Source: Paraspadella gotoi (lineage: Eukaryota > Chaetognatha). Taken from it: a stretch of DNA of 64,000 bases. The stretch is from NCBI GenBank assembly GCA_051294375.1, contig CM119266.1, positions 20,624,780-20,688,779 on the forward strand. The letters run 5' to 3'. The translations under genes were made by a program, and so were the position numbers. The notes under the pieces are model-generated. The model saw only the letters and a program-made list of their open reading frames with translations. It was not told the DNA's origin and did not search any database. Positions 14,220-27,305 of this stretch are shown here, one piece after another. Position 1 is the first letter of the stretch. Each line of letters begins with the position of its first letter.

Positions 14220-14490
14220 NNNNNNNNNNNNNNNNNNNNNNNNNNNNNNNNNNNNNNNNNNNNNNNNNNNNNNNNNNNNNNNNNNNNNNNNNNNNNNNNN
14301 NNNNNNNNNNNNNNNNNNNNNNNNNNNNNNNNNNNNNNNNNNNNNNNNNNNNNNNNNNNNNNNNNNNNNNNNNNNNNNNNNNNNNNNNNNNNNNNNNNNN
14401 NNNNNNNNNNNNNNNNNNNNNNNNNNNNNNNNNNNNNNNNNNNNNNNNNNNNNNNNNNNNNNNNNNNNNNNNNNNNNNNNNNNNNNNNNN
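14220..14490. other. 271-N gap
   Basis: The same region in unit copy 1 (about 2529-2935) is some 400 bases of GA-rich sequence, so the gap estimate is roughly right but short. Confidence 0.98.
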
Positions 14491-14866
14491 AGATTGCGGA
14501 GAGAAAATTGTCTCGGAAAATATGGAATATATTAAATTTACTAGTTTGTTTGACAAAATCAAGAGGCGGTAAAAGTTCAAGTAAATTTGTGAAAAGCGCG
14601 GGGGAAAAAAAAGGAGAAAAAAAAAAGAAAAGAAAAAAAAATAAGTGAAATGGTTCCTCAGACGCCATAAGAAGGAGAAAAGATTCAAAGAGTAAAACTG
14701 TGGAAAAAGAAAAAATTGAGGAAAATTTCCAAAAAAACAGAAATGAAACTCGGGATTTTTATGTGTAGTTTTATGGTGGCTCAGGTGAAGAAGGAGGAAG
14801 CGAAGTGGAGAAAAATAGAAAAATCTGAATGAACGAAATTGGGAAAGAGATAAAAAATGCAAGGCG

Positions 14867-14985
<119 letters not shown>

Positions 14986-15371
14986 CTTCATGACCTATAA
15001 TTTTAAGTAAGCAAGGCTTCCACTCTTATTAGTTTAAGGCTTAAAGTGCTTCTTTTTTTTGATAATAGAGAGAAAGGCTAAAAAATCCACAAGAAGGAAT
15101 TAAGACTAATAAGAAAGAAGGAAGACGCATCAAGGTTTATAAAATTGTTTAAAAACAATTTTTAAACATAGTCATCGTAAACATAGTCAAAAAGAATAAA
15201 GATTAAAGAATAACTTTTTTTTTCTTTCAAGAAAAAAAAAAGCCAAAAGTTGGAAAAAGCCGAGAAGAATCGAGAGGAAAAAATATCTCGAGAGATTTTG
15301 GCTGAGATACTTGAATACTTGAATTTCAATTGAGGCGCTGAGGTTTGGAGAAAATGACGCGTGGCGGCGTC

Positions 15372-15419
<48 letters not shown>

Positions 15420-15689
15420 GATGCTAATCGATTGATCATGATGATTTCTATGATTATGATGTAGATGAAGATGATGTTTTAAATAATGCTGATGACATTG
15501 AGGATGATTATGATTATGATAATGATGGGAATGAAAATGATTCATTGGATGGTTGTAATATTTATAAGGATAATATCGACTATGCAATATGAAGAAGAAC
15601 AAAACTACATTAAGGTTGCTTCGTTAAGATACTGCCGCAATGAACTGCATGGAAAAGGGATTTTGGAGAGACTCGACTTCGCTGGAGTC

Positions 15690-15690
<1 letters not shown>

Positions 15691-15754
<64 letters not shown>
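15691..15754. repeat. (ATC)n microsatellite
   Basis: About 21 pure ATC units. The equivalents in copies 1 and 2 (4147-4217, 10431-10497) are interrupted by extra T bases. Confidence 0.95.
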
Positions 15755-15755
<1 letters not shown>

Positions 15756-15912
15756 TCGACGAGATGACAACCGCACGTGAAAATCGCAGACGACGACGAC
15801 GACGACGACGACGACGAAGACAACGATGCTAATGACGACAATAATGATGACGAGGAAATGACAAGAGACTGAGAACGAGCTCGGTGGAGGAAGTGAAGGG
15901 ACAAACGACGGG

Positions 15913-15953
<41 letters not shown>

Positions 15954-16036
15954 ATTCTAGTGACAACAAAGACAAAAATAAAGGGAACCTTGAAATAGAC
16001 CTTGGAGGAAGACAACGACGAGAGAGAATGAGAAAC

Positions 16037-16097
<61 letters not shown>

Positions 16098-16623
16098 TCG
16101 TTTGGGCAGAGACTCATCAGATCGGAGATGGCTGCGACGACAGTTTGTGCGCCATTCATTTTATGCGACTCATTTCCGTCACAATTAACTCTTTAGTCTT
16201 TACTTTTTAATAATTACATTTTTTTCTATTTTACATTGAAAACGAGGTCAAGATAATTTGAGGGGGAAAAAAATGATTAAATTTACACAAAATAAAGAGA
16301 GAATTTTGCAAACAAAATGTCGAACAACTTCGACATGATCAAAAATAAATTCATGACGGCCACGCCTCCAATTCTCTCTCTCTCTCCGATTCTCTTTCTT
16401 TCTTTTCTATTTCTTTCACATATCGGGCAAAGAGAGAGAGAGAGAGAGAGAGAGTGAGAGAGAGAGAGAGAGTTTCCATATACCTTATCATTTATTAAAA
16501 AGATCAAATAGTTTTTTTTAGATATTTTTTCCCCTATTACCTCGGCCTCATTTCGCATTCCCCGTCGCGGCCAAATGTCTCTCAAAAACTTCTTTCTTCT
16601 TTTTTGATGAATGTCCCCCGCAG

Positions 16624-16966
16624 CCGCCGCCGCTGGCTCAGCCGCTCCCCCGCGGCGTCGGCTCCGGTCGCCCCTCCGCTTTGACCAATGGATCTCCGGC
16701 GGATTTGGCTGTGACCCGTCGACCCCGAATGTGACCTCGCGACGTCGCGTTTGTGCCGCCCGACCCGATATCACCCACATCCGCCCACAACTAAATCCAC
16801 CTCAACCTCAATCGTCTAATTTAGCCGAGTTCGATCAACACGAGTCGCCATGACGACCGATCCCCTCCGGTCAGAACCCAAGCCGACCCAATGGCTGCAG
16901 GAGTGTAGCCAGTGCAGCAGAGCAGGAATACTCCGGTCGCCCGCTTGACCCTGCCGCCTGGAAAAG
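16624..16966 (+). CDS. Candidate exon (unrecognised), third-unit version
   Basis: This GC-rich island is bounded by a strong acceptor (T/C-rich tract, then CCCCGCAG) and a donor (GAAAAG/GTATCT). The unit-2 and unit-1 equivalents are 11404-11742 and 5138-5481. A frame of proline- and arginine-rich residues (for example RPDITHIRPQLNPP) covers the first two thirds. Another frame reads SVASAAEQEYSGRPLDPAAW to the donor. No single copy is open throughout, probably because of indels. I recognise no family. Confidence 0.35.
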
Positions 16967-17059
16967 GTATCTCTCTCTCACTCTTTCGCTTTTGAAATAT
17001 TATTTTTTTATTGGAAGTGTTCTTTCAAGAAAGAAAGGTAATCCTACGCAGGATAGCCT

Positions 17060-17061
<2 letters not shown>

Positions 17062-17150
<89 letters not shown>
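17062..17150. repeat. (GATA)n array flanked by a short direct repeat
   Basis: Pure GATA units lie between cctacgcaggatagcctta (17043-17061) and catacgcaggatcgcctaag (17156-17175), so about 16 bases flank the array on both sides. A second GATA array follows at 17221-17312. The same layout is present in the other two units. Confidence 0.85.
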
Positions 17151-17221
17151 GTTACCATACGCAGGATCGCCTAAGAAACGCAATCATTCAAGTGTCTTCG
17201 CCCCAACCTTTTTTAAAATTT

Positions 17222-17312
<91 letters not shown>

Positions 17313-17511
17313 TCTTGAACTCGATGACGCCCGGAGAGGCGAGAAGGCGAAGCGGAGTTCTAGCAGAGCTTCTAGAGCCGTCGACACCCGAAGCCAGCGG
17401 GAGCTATATTTAGAAGGGACGGAGGCCAACGTAGCGAGACCGCCTCGGACGAGAGTCCCCGGATTTTCATCTTATCCCATCGGGGAAAAAAAGTTAAAAA
17501 GAAAAAACTGA
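17313..17511 (+). CDS. Candidate coding block (unrecognised) after the GATA arrays
   Basis: An open frame without low complexity reads ELDDARRGEKAKRSSSRASR, AVDTRSQRELYLEGTEANVA, RVPGFSSYPIGEKKLKRKN and then TGA. The equivalents at 5830-6025 and 12098-12285 have frame changes. It may be a terminal exon of the same gene as 16624-16966. There is no clear acceptor because the GATA array abuts it. Confidence 0.3.
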
Positions 17512-18011
17512 GGGAAACTGGAGGGGAAAAAAAGGGAAAAATGTAAAAAAGGGAGAAACAACACTATGGAGAAATATCATTGAACTTTAAAAAAAATAAA
17601 CCTATGTACAGTAGTAGAACGAAAAAAAATTAAAAAGAGCCAAAAGAATCAGTGAAAAAAACATGAAGACAAAGGAATGAAAAATGAAAAAAAAAAAGTT
17701 AAAATAAGAAAGAAAAATGGTAAAAAGGAAAATTTTCTTTAAAAAATGCAAAAAGTTACGACTTTTGAACCTTAGAGATTTGCAAATCCTATCCTAAAAA
17801 GGTTGAAATGAGAATAGCGGGGAAAGTTGAAACTTGAACTAAGCCTTCACCGTTTAAAGGTGTTCATTTTTTTTTTCTGAAATAGTAGAACCGCAAAATT
17901 GTGTATAAAGTGGATGAGAACCCACAGAAAGTGGTGTCTAAAAATTAAAGTAGAGTTTTGTAGAGCTATAAAATCTACACTGTATTTTGATGTCTTAACC
18001 CCTTCTCAGGT

Positions 18012-18066
<55 letters not shown>

Positions 18067-19188
18067 CCTTTTGTTTTTGGTCTTTACGAGTTTTATGGGA
18101 AAAATCTTGGGCCCGAAAAAAAGGTCAGGGAACGATTGGGAATGGCGAGCGAAGACAAAGAAGAAGGTCGCGAGAAAAAAAAATAAAAGGAGGAAAGGAA
18201 AGAAAATTGAGGAGGAAATGGAGGTGGAAAAAAAGAAAAGGAAGTAAAAACAGTGAAAAAAAGAGAAAAAGAAAAGAAAGAAAAAGAGAGGAATGGATTA
18301 GAAACATAGGAGTGGCGGAATAAATACTAATTAAAAAGGGAAAGAAAGCGAAAAAAAAGAGAGAGAGAATGAGAAGACAATTTGAAAAAAAAGATTGAAG
18401 GAAAGTGAAGAATTATCCGAAGAAGGAGGATAAAAAGGTAAGGAAAGAAAATGAATTCGTGATGGGAGTGGCGGAGGAAAAAAGTTAAAAAAGAAAAGAT
18501 AAAAAAAAGAAAGGAAAGAAAAAAAAAGGAATTTAACGGGGTCGTGGGGAGAATGAAAACTGCCTCCAGTCGAGGCTTAATTACCGAACATAACGAAGAG
18601 AGAGACCAAAGTGATCTTCGCGCTCCGTGACAACCTGGTAACCGATCGAGAAGTGTTACTCGCTACCGAAATTCACCAATCGGCTAAATTTTAAAATCCT
18701 CCTCTTTGAGAACGTCGTTTCAAGAAAAGTTTCTCGAGAATTTTTTTTTCTTTTTGTATTTTATCGTAAAAACATCGGGCTAATGTTAAAATAATGCCAG
18801 AGTTTCTTATTAATGTTTTTATAGCGGCAACTCTGAAGAAACAATCTTGAGAGAAGAAAAGGGAGTTGTTTTTTTTTGTTTTTTTTTAATTCTTTGTTTT
18901 TACTTATGAAGGACTTCTGGTGGAAAATTGGCGCTGAACACCAGCTTGAAAAAGAAATTCTGGGAAACCGCAGAGGGATAAGCCAGATGGTTCCACCGTT
19001 TTAGTCTCTTTTTATTTTTTGGTCGTTTTTCGTTTGAGTCTTGTTTTTACGTCCCTCAGCTTTATTGCATTAGAAAAAAATAAGCTATATTTAATCTGGT
19101 ATCTTGATCTTTATATGACTCTGACCATAAATCCGTTCTTGCGTTGTTACTTAAGTTTCTCCGTTTTTTTCTTCTGTTCCTTTTGCAA

Positions 19189-19975
19189 CTCGGTGATGCT
19201 TACGGTTTCATCTACTCTCTCCTTTATTTCTTGATATTCCCTTTTTTTTATAATATTCCTTATCTTTCTTTTATAGCCTTTATCATTTCTTTATCTTTTA
19301 ATATCATCTTTTTTTTCTTCTTTTCTTCTTTTCCTCTCCTTTTCTTTCCTCCTTTTCCAGTTCATTCCTTCCTCTCATAAAACGCCTCAGTCGCTTCGCC
19401 GAAATAACGAGCAACCAAATGAAATCGGGAATGTGGGCGTGGCGCTGGGAATGACGATCGAGATCGTTGCCGCTTTGGGAGAAAGTTTTGCCAATTGAAC
19501 GTGGACTTTGTTCTCATAAGTCGAAGAATATGGAAAGTCGTGTTCATTAGTTGTTGAACGCCAGACCACAGTATTGCTTCGTCGCCCTTTCTTGGATAAT
19601 CTTACTTTATATTACGTATAAACAGACGCTCGTCGTTTATAAAAGTCTTCTGTGCATCTTTATAATTTTTCTTTCCATTTTTATCCCCCGCCATTTAGAT
19701 TTTTTTTTTTTCGAAAAAGTTGAAAGGAAATTAATTTTTAAAAAGAAATATTAAAGAAGACTCACCACTCACCATTCACCTGTCACCAGTCACCAGGCGA
19801 TGAAGTCCTTTTTTTTACTTAAGTCTTTATCTTTTATCATTCAGGGCCGTTGCTTTCATCTCACGAGGTTGAGTAGACATAAAATTAACCTGAAACGCTT
19901 AATTCACTCTCGCATCTGTCTCAGTCCTTTTCTAGACGTATTTTCTCCCTCTGTTGTGCTGTTTATCTGCTCGGT

Positions 19976-20026
<51 letters not shown>

Positions 20027-20090
20027 TCTTTTCTCGCTCGCTCAACGAGTTAATTGTTTTCGTGCGGGGTGAGCGGAAGAAAAAAAACTT
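19189..20090. other. Intergenic, mixed complexity
   Basis: T-rich sequence (19240-19370), then a more complex patch at 19385-19570 whose minus strand is open for 60 codons (VHVQLAKLSPKAATISIVIP) but has no recognised homologue. Next come a run of cacc motifs (19762-19799) and a pure CT array (19981-20023). Confidence 0.5.
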
Positions 20091-20117
20091 GAGACAGGAA
20101 GAGAGAGAAGAGAGAGA

Positions 20118-20183
<66 letters not shown>

Positions 20184-21220
20184 GGGGAGAGATGAGAAAG
20201 AAGAGAGAGAGAGAGAGAGAGAAAGAGAGATTATCGATAACCAGGATCGAATTAGCACTAGCTTCAAGCCCAAAAAGCCCAATCTCCAACAGCCCATAGG
20301 TCATTTTAAATGAGTCATCAGTCGTAATCAGCCGACAGAGAAAATCCTTATAACCCTAATAAAGCCCAGGTGGGAGATTGTCAGCCTATTCTTCCCATAA
20401 ACTCGACTTCAAAGTCTAAAAATATTCTTAATTGAAAATAAACGCCTCGGCTTCGCTCCCTGACGAAGAAAAAATTATCCTTATTAAAAAAAAATAAAAA
20501 AAAAACAAACAAGAAACTAACTAAATCTTTTTTTTTCTTTCATTCTCCCTCTGTAACGGGGAAAGGGGGAGATTTGTTTTATAAAGAGTAAGTTCTTAGT
20601 TTCATTTCATCAACTCATAAAACGAGAGCCATCTGGTGCGACGATTAAGTGTTGTTGTTTTCGCGAGGGACCTGGGAGGGGAGGAGGAGGAGGAGGAGGA
20701 GGAGGAGGAGGAGGAAGTGACAAGGACGAAGGGGTAGGCAGGACGAGTAAGGGAGAACGAAAGGCGAGGACAAAGGAGGAAGATGAGGAAAAATGGAAGA
20801 AAAGGAAAGAAAAGAAAATGAGAAGTAAAAAAAAAAAAAAGGAAAGAAAAACCTAAATATAGAAAGGGAAAAAAAATTGTCTAAATGGAAAAAACGGAGA
20901 GCGAGTCGAGGAAAAGGAAAGAAAATGATATAAAGGGAGGAAGAGGGGAAGGTTCTACCTTCTATGAATTAAGGTTTTAGTTCTCTGAAATACTGTTGAC
21001 GATCTGTCGGACCCGCGGAGCCACACGATTGTTTTCCGTCTCGGCGCCGAACGACGAAAATTTAACTGAGGTCGATGACGACGATGGCGACGACGATGAC
21101 GACGAAGGCGACGGTGAAAATTTTGGAATCTCATTTAGTTTTCTGGGATAATCGTTTTGTGAAACGAGTTGTTGGCAAGGTGGACCGGGAGAAAGCTTGT
21201 CACGATCATGAGGTAATATG
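20091..21220. other. Intergenic with GA and GGA arrays
   Basis: It contains GA arrays (20100-20230), a pure GGA run (20684-20716) and A-rich sequence. A GC-richer patch at 20995-21200 has GAC/GAT runs. I see no gene. Confidence 0.5.
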
Positions 21221-21274
21221 AGGTGAAGAAAATGAAAGAAAGAAAAGAAATAAAGAAATAAAAGAAATAAATGA

Positions 21275-21346
<72 letters not shown>

Positions 21347-21690
21347 GAGCCAAGAAAAAAATTTAAAAAATAAAACAAAGAAAGATCAAAAAAGAGAAAA
21401 GAAAAAAGAAAAAAAAGGAAACAAAGAGAAAAGGAAAAAAAAGGAAAGAGAAAGAGAAAGAGAAAAGGAAAAAAATAAAGAAAAAGGAAAAAAGGAAAGA
21501 AAGAGAAAAGGAAAAAAAAGAAATAAAAAAGAAAGAAAGAGAAAAGGAAAAAAGGAAAGAAAGAGAAAAGGAAAAAAAGAAAAGAGAAAAGGAAAGTAAA
21601 GAAAGAAAGAGAAAAGGAAAAAAGGAAAAAAAGAGAAAAGGAAAAAAGGAAAGAAATAGAAAAGGAAAAAAAGAAAAGAGAAAGAAACGA
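21221..21690. repeat. Polypurine tract of about 470 bases
   Basis: It is nearly all A and G on the plus strand. It includes (GAAA)n at 21273-21345 and then imperfect repeats of gagaaaaggaaaaaaggaaa. Such tracts can form triplex DNA. Confidence 0.85.
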
Positions 21691-22423
21691 AGCGTGAAAT
21701 CATAAACAGTCGAATCTTAAGCAGAAAAAAAAACCTTCGGGACGAAAACTGGGAAATCGAGAGGGAAATAAATTCTCGGGGGAAAAAGATTTTTTCTTTT
21801 TTTTTTTGGCGCGGGGTGGAAATTCTTGAGGGGAAAATGGAACGAAGAGGATAAAGCAAAACTCGAGACGAAAATCGCCTTTTGTCAAGATTTCTGTAAA
21901 AAAAAAAAAGAAGGGAGAGAAAAAACCCGAAACTTTTTCCGATGGATGTGAAATAAAATTTTTTTTTAAATTTAAACATGTTTGATTTTTATTTTTTTTC
22001 TTATCGGATCGGGTTGTTATTTCTTTGTATGGAAGCCTATGTAGATGAGTGTTGATCTTTCTCATAAGAACATCCCAGTTGACCAAAATGACCAGTGGTT
22101 TGAGCGAGACACGACGATGACCTCTAGTGTTGAGTATCTCAAAATATAATTCGAGGAAGAAGATGAAAAAAAAAAGGGAAACGCGAGGGAAAAAAAAGTT
22201 TCTTAGGGACGAAATGAATTCCACTTGGGGGAAATCTTAAAAAAGAGAAATGAAAAAATCTAATAAATGACACGAGATTCTGGATTCAATAAAATGAGAG
22301 GTAGAGAGAGAGAGAGGGGGAGAGAGAAAGCATAATGAAATTAAAGGAAAAAGATTGTAAATGGGAGAAAAAGAAAACAATGGCATTATTAAAGCAAGCT
22401 AATGAAAAGGGAAAAAACAAGGT

Positions 22424-22469
<46 letters not shown>

Positions 22470-23363
22470 GTGCGAAATGGGAAGGGAAGCGAGAGAGAGA
22501 AAGAGTCGGTTAATAAAGGAGACATTTTGATGGAAAAGGTGAGACGAAGTCCATCGTAAGAAGCGAATTGAGTCAAGAAGATTTAAATTCGCGTTTGAGG
22601 TTAAAAGGTGAAGGAGAAGAAAGAAGATAAAACAGGAAGGAAAAATGAAAGTATTAAAAAAAAATGATAACAAAAAATAAATATTTTAAAAAAAAAGATA
22701 AGATTAAAAAGAAGAATCTAAAAAAAAGAAAATCGAAAAAAAAAAAACTAAAACAAAAGGAAAAAAGAAAAAAAGAAAAAGAAAAAAAAAGTAGAATCGA
22801 AAGGAGGATATGGAGATTAGAAGAGATTAATATAAAAACGGGGAAGGCGCACCTAGATTCTCTTTCCCATCAAAGAGGGGGGGGATGGCCAGGAGGGGAG
22901 GAGGAGGGAAAGGGGCGTGGAGCGGGTAGGTGGCGCTCAATATTCCGCTCGGCCTCATCTCCAACCTTACCCAACCGCCACATTTTTCCTCGCCCCTTTT
23001 AATCTCTTCCTTTTCCGTCTCCCAGTATTTTTTTCCTTTTTTTTTTTATTCTCGCGGATTTTCGTGTCCTTTTTACTCTCTGAAGTTTTATCAATCTCCT
23101 TTTTTAAAAAAAAAGGGAAATTACTTCCGGGATTTCCGTCGCTCGATTTTTATCTTTCGTATCACATGATTCTTTCTCTTGATTGATTTTTTTTCAATAT
23201 ATATAATTTATATCTTATTTATTTAACATTTCTCATCTTAATTGAATCGTCTGTAGTTCGTTGGTTTCTTTTAATCTTTTGTACCCTTTTTTTATTTTCA
23301 TATTTTTTTTTCCATTTACTCAACGGAGGTGAACGTTCCTCAAGTCTCTTTATCTACTAATCT
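21691..23363. other. Intergenic, A/T-rich with G-rich cluster
   Basis: It contains a GA array (22430-22465), an A-rich stretch (22640-22800) and a G-run cluster (22876-22925). Nothing coding was recognised. Confidence 0.5.
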
Positions 23364-23379
23364 GTGAAACCATCACGTC

Positions 23380-23960
23380 TTTCAGTTGCAACATTCTATC
23401 ACCCACTTCTAACATTCCATCACTGCGCTTCATTTTTGCACCCATCACTTTTTCCAGTTCCACCATTCCATCACTGCACTTTATTTTTGCACCCATCACT
23501 TTTTCCAGTTCCAATATTCTATCACCTTACTTCATTTTTGCACCCATCACTTTTTCCAGTTCCAACATTCCATTACCACGCTTCTTTTTTGTACCCATCA
23601 CTTTTTCCAGTTCCAACATTCTATCATCCCACTTCATTTTTGCACCCATCACTTTTTCCAGTTCCAATATTATATCCCTTACTTCATTTTTGCACCCATC
23701 ACTTTTTCCAGTTCCAACATTCCATCACACGTTTTTTTTGTACCGCATCACTTTTTTTCCAGTTCCAAATTCTATCATCCCACTTCACATTTTGCACCCA
23801 TCACTTTTTCCAGTTCCAACATTCATCACCACGCTTCTTTTTTGACCCATCACTTTTTCCAGTTCCACATTCTATCACCACGCTTCTTTTTTATACCCAT
23901 AATTTTTTTCCAGCTCGTCCAACATCTATCAACCGCTTCTTTTGGTACTCCTAATTTTTC
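23380..23960. repeat. 51-bp minisatellite, about 11 units
   Basis: The unit centres on cccatcactttttccagttc followed by caacattctatcaccacgct and tcatttttgca. Starts at 23441, 23492, 23543, 23594, 23645 and 23695 give a period of 51, with drift after 23740. Because 51 is a multiple of three, one frame stays open and repeats the 17 residues HPSLFPVPTFYHPTSFL. I regard that as a by-product, not a protein. Confidence 0.92.
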
Positions 23961-24800
23961 CAGGTCAACAGAACATTCTACCCACCCGCTCTATTTTTTG
24001 CCCCATTCCAACTTTTCCGGTCCTCTAATATTTACTCCCAAAGTTTCAAACCGCGCCCGCGCCCCCCCTTACTCCTTCTCTGTCTTTTCTTCTTTCCCGG
24101 CATTGTCCTACAAAATTAAAAAAATCTGGAAAAGGTGGGAAAGGAAGTTGAACAAGAAGAATATTGAGAGAAATCTCGGAAAAAAAGGACTCTATTCCTC
24201 TCTCTCTCTCTCTCTCCTCTCTTCTCTTCTCCCTCCCGCTCTCGACCTCTCTCTCTCTCTCTCTCATCTCTCTCTCATCTCTGCTTTTCTCTCCAACACA
24301 CTTTTTTCTGATCTTTTTTCTTCTCTATATTTCATTTTTCTCCTTACCTCTCTCATATGACTTATTTCACAGTTAAATTCATTTTAAAATTGGAAAAAAT
24401 ACCAGAAAGTTAGAATTTTGGCAAAATAATTTTAAAAGGTAAAAAAAAAAATAAAAAATTTCAAATATTTTCGATATCGTCATGTCACATTCGACTCATA
24501 TATAAAAAAACTAAAATATATTTTTAAGAGGAAAGTTTGTTTGTTTATTTCTTCTTTTTTTTGTCATGGCGGAGACAGGGGATTGGTCCAATAATAAATA
24601 ATAAGATAAATAATGCAATTAAAGATTCGCCCGTAACGAGTCCTTGCTTGGACCGACGATGAAAAGTTCCTGAGAAGTAAAAAAATTAATACATAAGTTT
24701 AAAAGTTTTAGATATTTCTCAAATGAAGAAACGAATAAATCAATCAACTAATAAAAAAGTAATATAATGCAAGTGATTTTAAAATAATGAAATGAAAGAT

Positions 24801-24915
24801 TGCAGGGACCTGTTTTGTAAGTGTGATGGAGGCCTTAAATCACCAAAGCCTGTCCAAAGTGAAGAACAGGATAGCTTATTAATTAAATATTTTTTTATTG
24901 GTTGTACCAATTTCA
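24801..24915 (+). repeat. Interspersed repeat Rep-B, copy 1
   Basis: It reads gcagggacctg, ggaggccttaaatcaccaaa and gcctgtccaaagtgaagaac, then gcttattaattaaat. Matches are at 27306-27435 and, inverted, at 40790-40882. Confidence 0.75.
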
Positions 24916-26522
24916 TAAGTAAAACGCAAGGCTCGAAAGAAAAGAAAGAAAAGAAATAGCTCAGTAAAAAGAAAATCGTCGCTTTTGGCAAATGAAATAA
25001 TGAAACTAAAATTTTAATCCAATCTAATGACGTATTGTGAATTAAAATACATATCCATTATAACTGATCAAAGGAAAAAAAGACAATTAAAAAAAAAAAC
25101 ATTTCAAAATGGATGTTCTCCACCGCGATAAACGACTCGGAGATTTTCAATTAAAAGATTAAACCGTAACCTATAATCACGGGGAGTCGGAATGGGCAGA
25201 GAGATGAGAGAGAGAGGAGAAAGAAAGGAGATGAAAGAGAGAGAGAGAAAGAATAAGCCAGGTGCGTACTAAGTTGACGACGAATGAGCACTTAAGAGAA
25301 CCAGATGGGGGCCTCGATGAGATCCTGGATATGACCAATGAGGATGAGGAAGAGAGGGAAAAGAGACGAGGAGCAGGGAGAGGAAGCGGGGGACATCGTG
25401 GGCGTGATAGTGATGACTTGGGAGAGAGGAGATGTACGGAGAGCTGAGAGATGAGAGAGATCCACGATCCGCTCCACCCTTTTAAATCTTGATAAATCGA
25501 AATTTCATTCAAAGTCGGAGGAATTAAAATTCAAAGGCGACGAAAAAAATTAAAAAATCCATTTTAAAAAATTAAATTATTCACTGACGATGAAAACTGC
25601 ATCATGACGGGCGGCCATTAATAAAATAATGCGAAAAAGAAAAATCGGAGGAATATAAGATTAAAGCTTAATCTTTTATTTAAAGAAAAAAAAAAGGAGA
25701 GATAGACGGGCGCTTTAAATGTTTACCCTCCGAGCCAAGATGGCGGTTGGTTTTATTTCTAGTGGAAAAGTAAACTTTCGTAACAAAATGAAATCCCAAT
25801 ATTCAAACATAAGTAATTTTGTGGACAAAGAGAAACATAAATCTCTCTCACTTTCTTTCTCCCTCTCTCATCTGTCTCTCTCTCTGTCCCACCCTCTCTC
25901 CCTCCTCTATAACTCCGTCAATTGGGAGGAATTGTGACGAGGCGCTTCGGTTAATGTGGTCATCAAGATCCGATATTCTCCCTCTTCCCCTCGGGCTTCA
26001 ACCACCTGCATCGTCCGTCCGCGGTCAGTGCCCCCTTCTTCACCAGTTACATCCGGGTTTTTCTCTTTCCCAAATCGATCCGGGGATCTCGAGCCCGAAT
26101 CCGCGAGATTTACGCCGAACACATTTTTTTGGGGGGGATATTCGGAATTTCTTTTGGGAAGACGAAAAAGAGGGACAAAGAAAATCCATTCTTCCTCAGA
26201 CTCGAGTCGCTTCGATCCCCTGCCTCATCTTTTTTGCTTAAAATTTCAAAACTGACATCAAACTTAATTTCCAATTCTTACAACCAGGGAATAGAATTAA
26301 ATACATCGTCGGCTTAACATATAAAGTTACATCACCTTCGACCCCCCCCCCTTCCATAGGCCATTCCTCACCAACTGCCATCCATTGCCATCTGCAATCC
26401 TTTGCCATCTGCTTGCTTTGCCTCCAACTCGGCATCCATCTATGATTAATGTTCCCAGGAATTTGAAGGTGCAGTTGGGAGTCAAAGGATCAGAAGGTCG
26501 ATTTATAGGATTGATAGCCAAC

Positions 26523-26554
<32 letters not shown>

Positions 26555-27305
26555 TTCTCTCTCTTCTATGTATTTTACTCTCCGTTAATCTCTCTTGCTT
26601 GATATTTGATTTTTGAATATTTGATTTTTGAAATTTCAGGGTAATTCTGTGTTATATTGTACTATTGTAACCACGCCGTACCAGTCTTGGTTTAACAACA
26701 AATGGTAAATACTTTGAATTTTTCCAACATAAATAATGAACCACTCCAGAAAAAAAAACAACTCTGGTTTATCGAGAAGAATCTAAAAGTGGACAGTACA
26801 ATTAAACCTCATCTATCTCGAACATTCATGATGACTCTCTGAGTACGATAGATTTTTGACCGCGTCTAACATTCAACTTTCGTCCAAACTGTTTTTTCTC
26901 CTCACGTTCGAAAAAAAAGGGGAAAAAAAAGAAAAATCAGTTTTAAGTCGAATAAAAAAAAAAAGTTTTGAGACAAAACAATTTTTATTTTCTTTCCGTT
27001 CGTCGACCGCCTTCTAGTAAGATTCGGCGCAAAAATTCAAAAACATACCGCGGAAAAAAAAACCCCGCGGAATATAAAAAGAGGGAAAACAAAGAACAAA
27101 ACAAAAGCCTAATCTTTTCGGGACCCAGCTCTCGCCCCGTGGCGGGACCGATACCGCGCCCCCTATTCGAGTGTCCCGACAACCCATTTCCCGCAAGGTC
27201 GAGAATATTGGAGATGGGTAGGGATTCCGACGTGTTCACTTTTCTATCATATTTATAACAAGCATATGCTTGCAGCTTGCGGATATTTTTAACAAACAAA
27301 TGTAT
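24916..27305. other. Intergenic, no gene recognised
   Basis: It holds GA- and CT-rich patches (25196-25250, 25840-25910, 26523-26575), a complex patch at 25930-26240 open on both strands but unrecognised, and a GC-richer patch at 27110-27230. Plus-strand gccaagatggcggttgg (25734-25750) resembles a YY1 site. Confidence 0.4.

Noticed and set aside
19387-19569. 60-codon minus-strand open frame
   Set aside because: Composition looks normal but no homology, start codon or splice context is visible; too weak to call a gene.
23364-23954. 196-codon open frame with 17-residue repeats
   Set aside because: It follows a 51-bp minisatellite whose period is a multiple of three; no start context, splice signals or unique sequence.
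25734-25750. Promoter with a YY1-like site (also the atggcggcg patches at 1659 and 7912)
   Set aside because: The motif is short and no gene start can be shown next to it; reported only as a note in the region entry.
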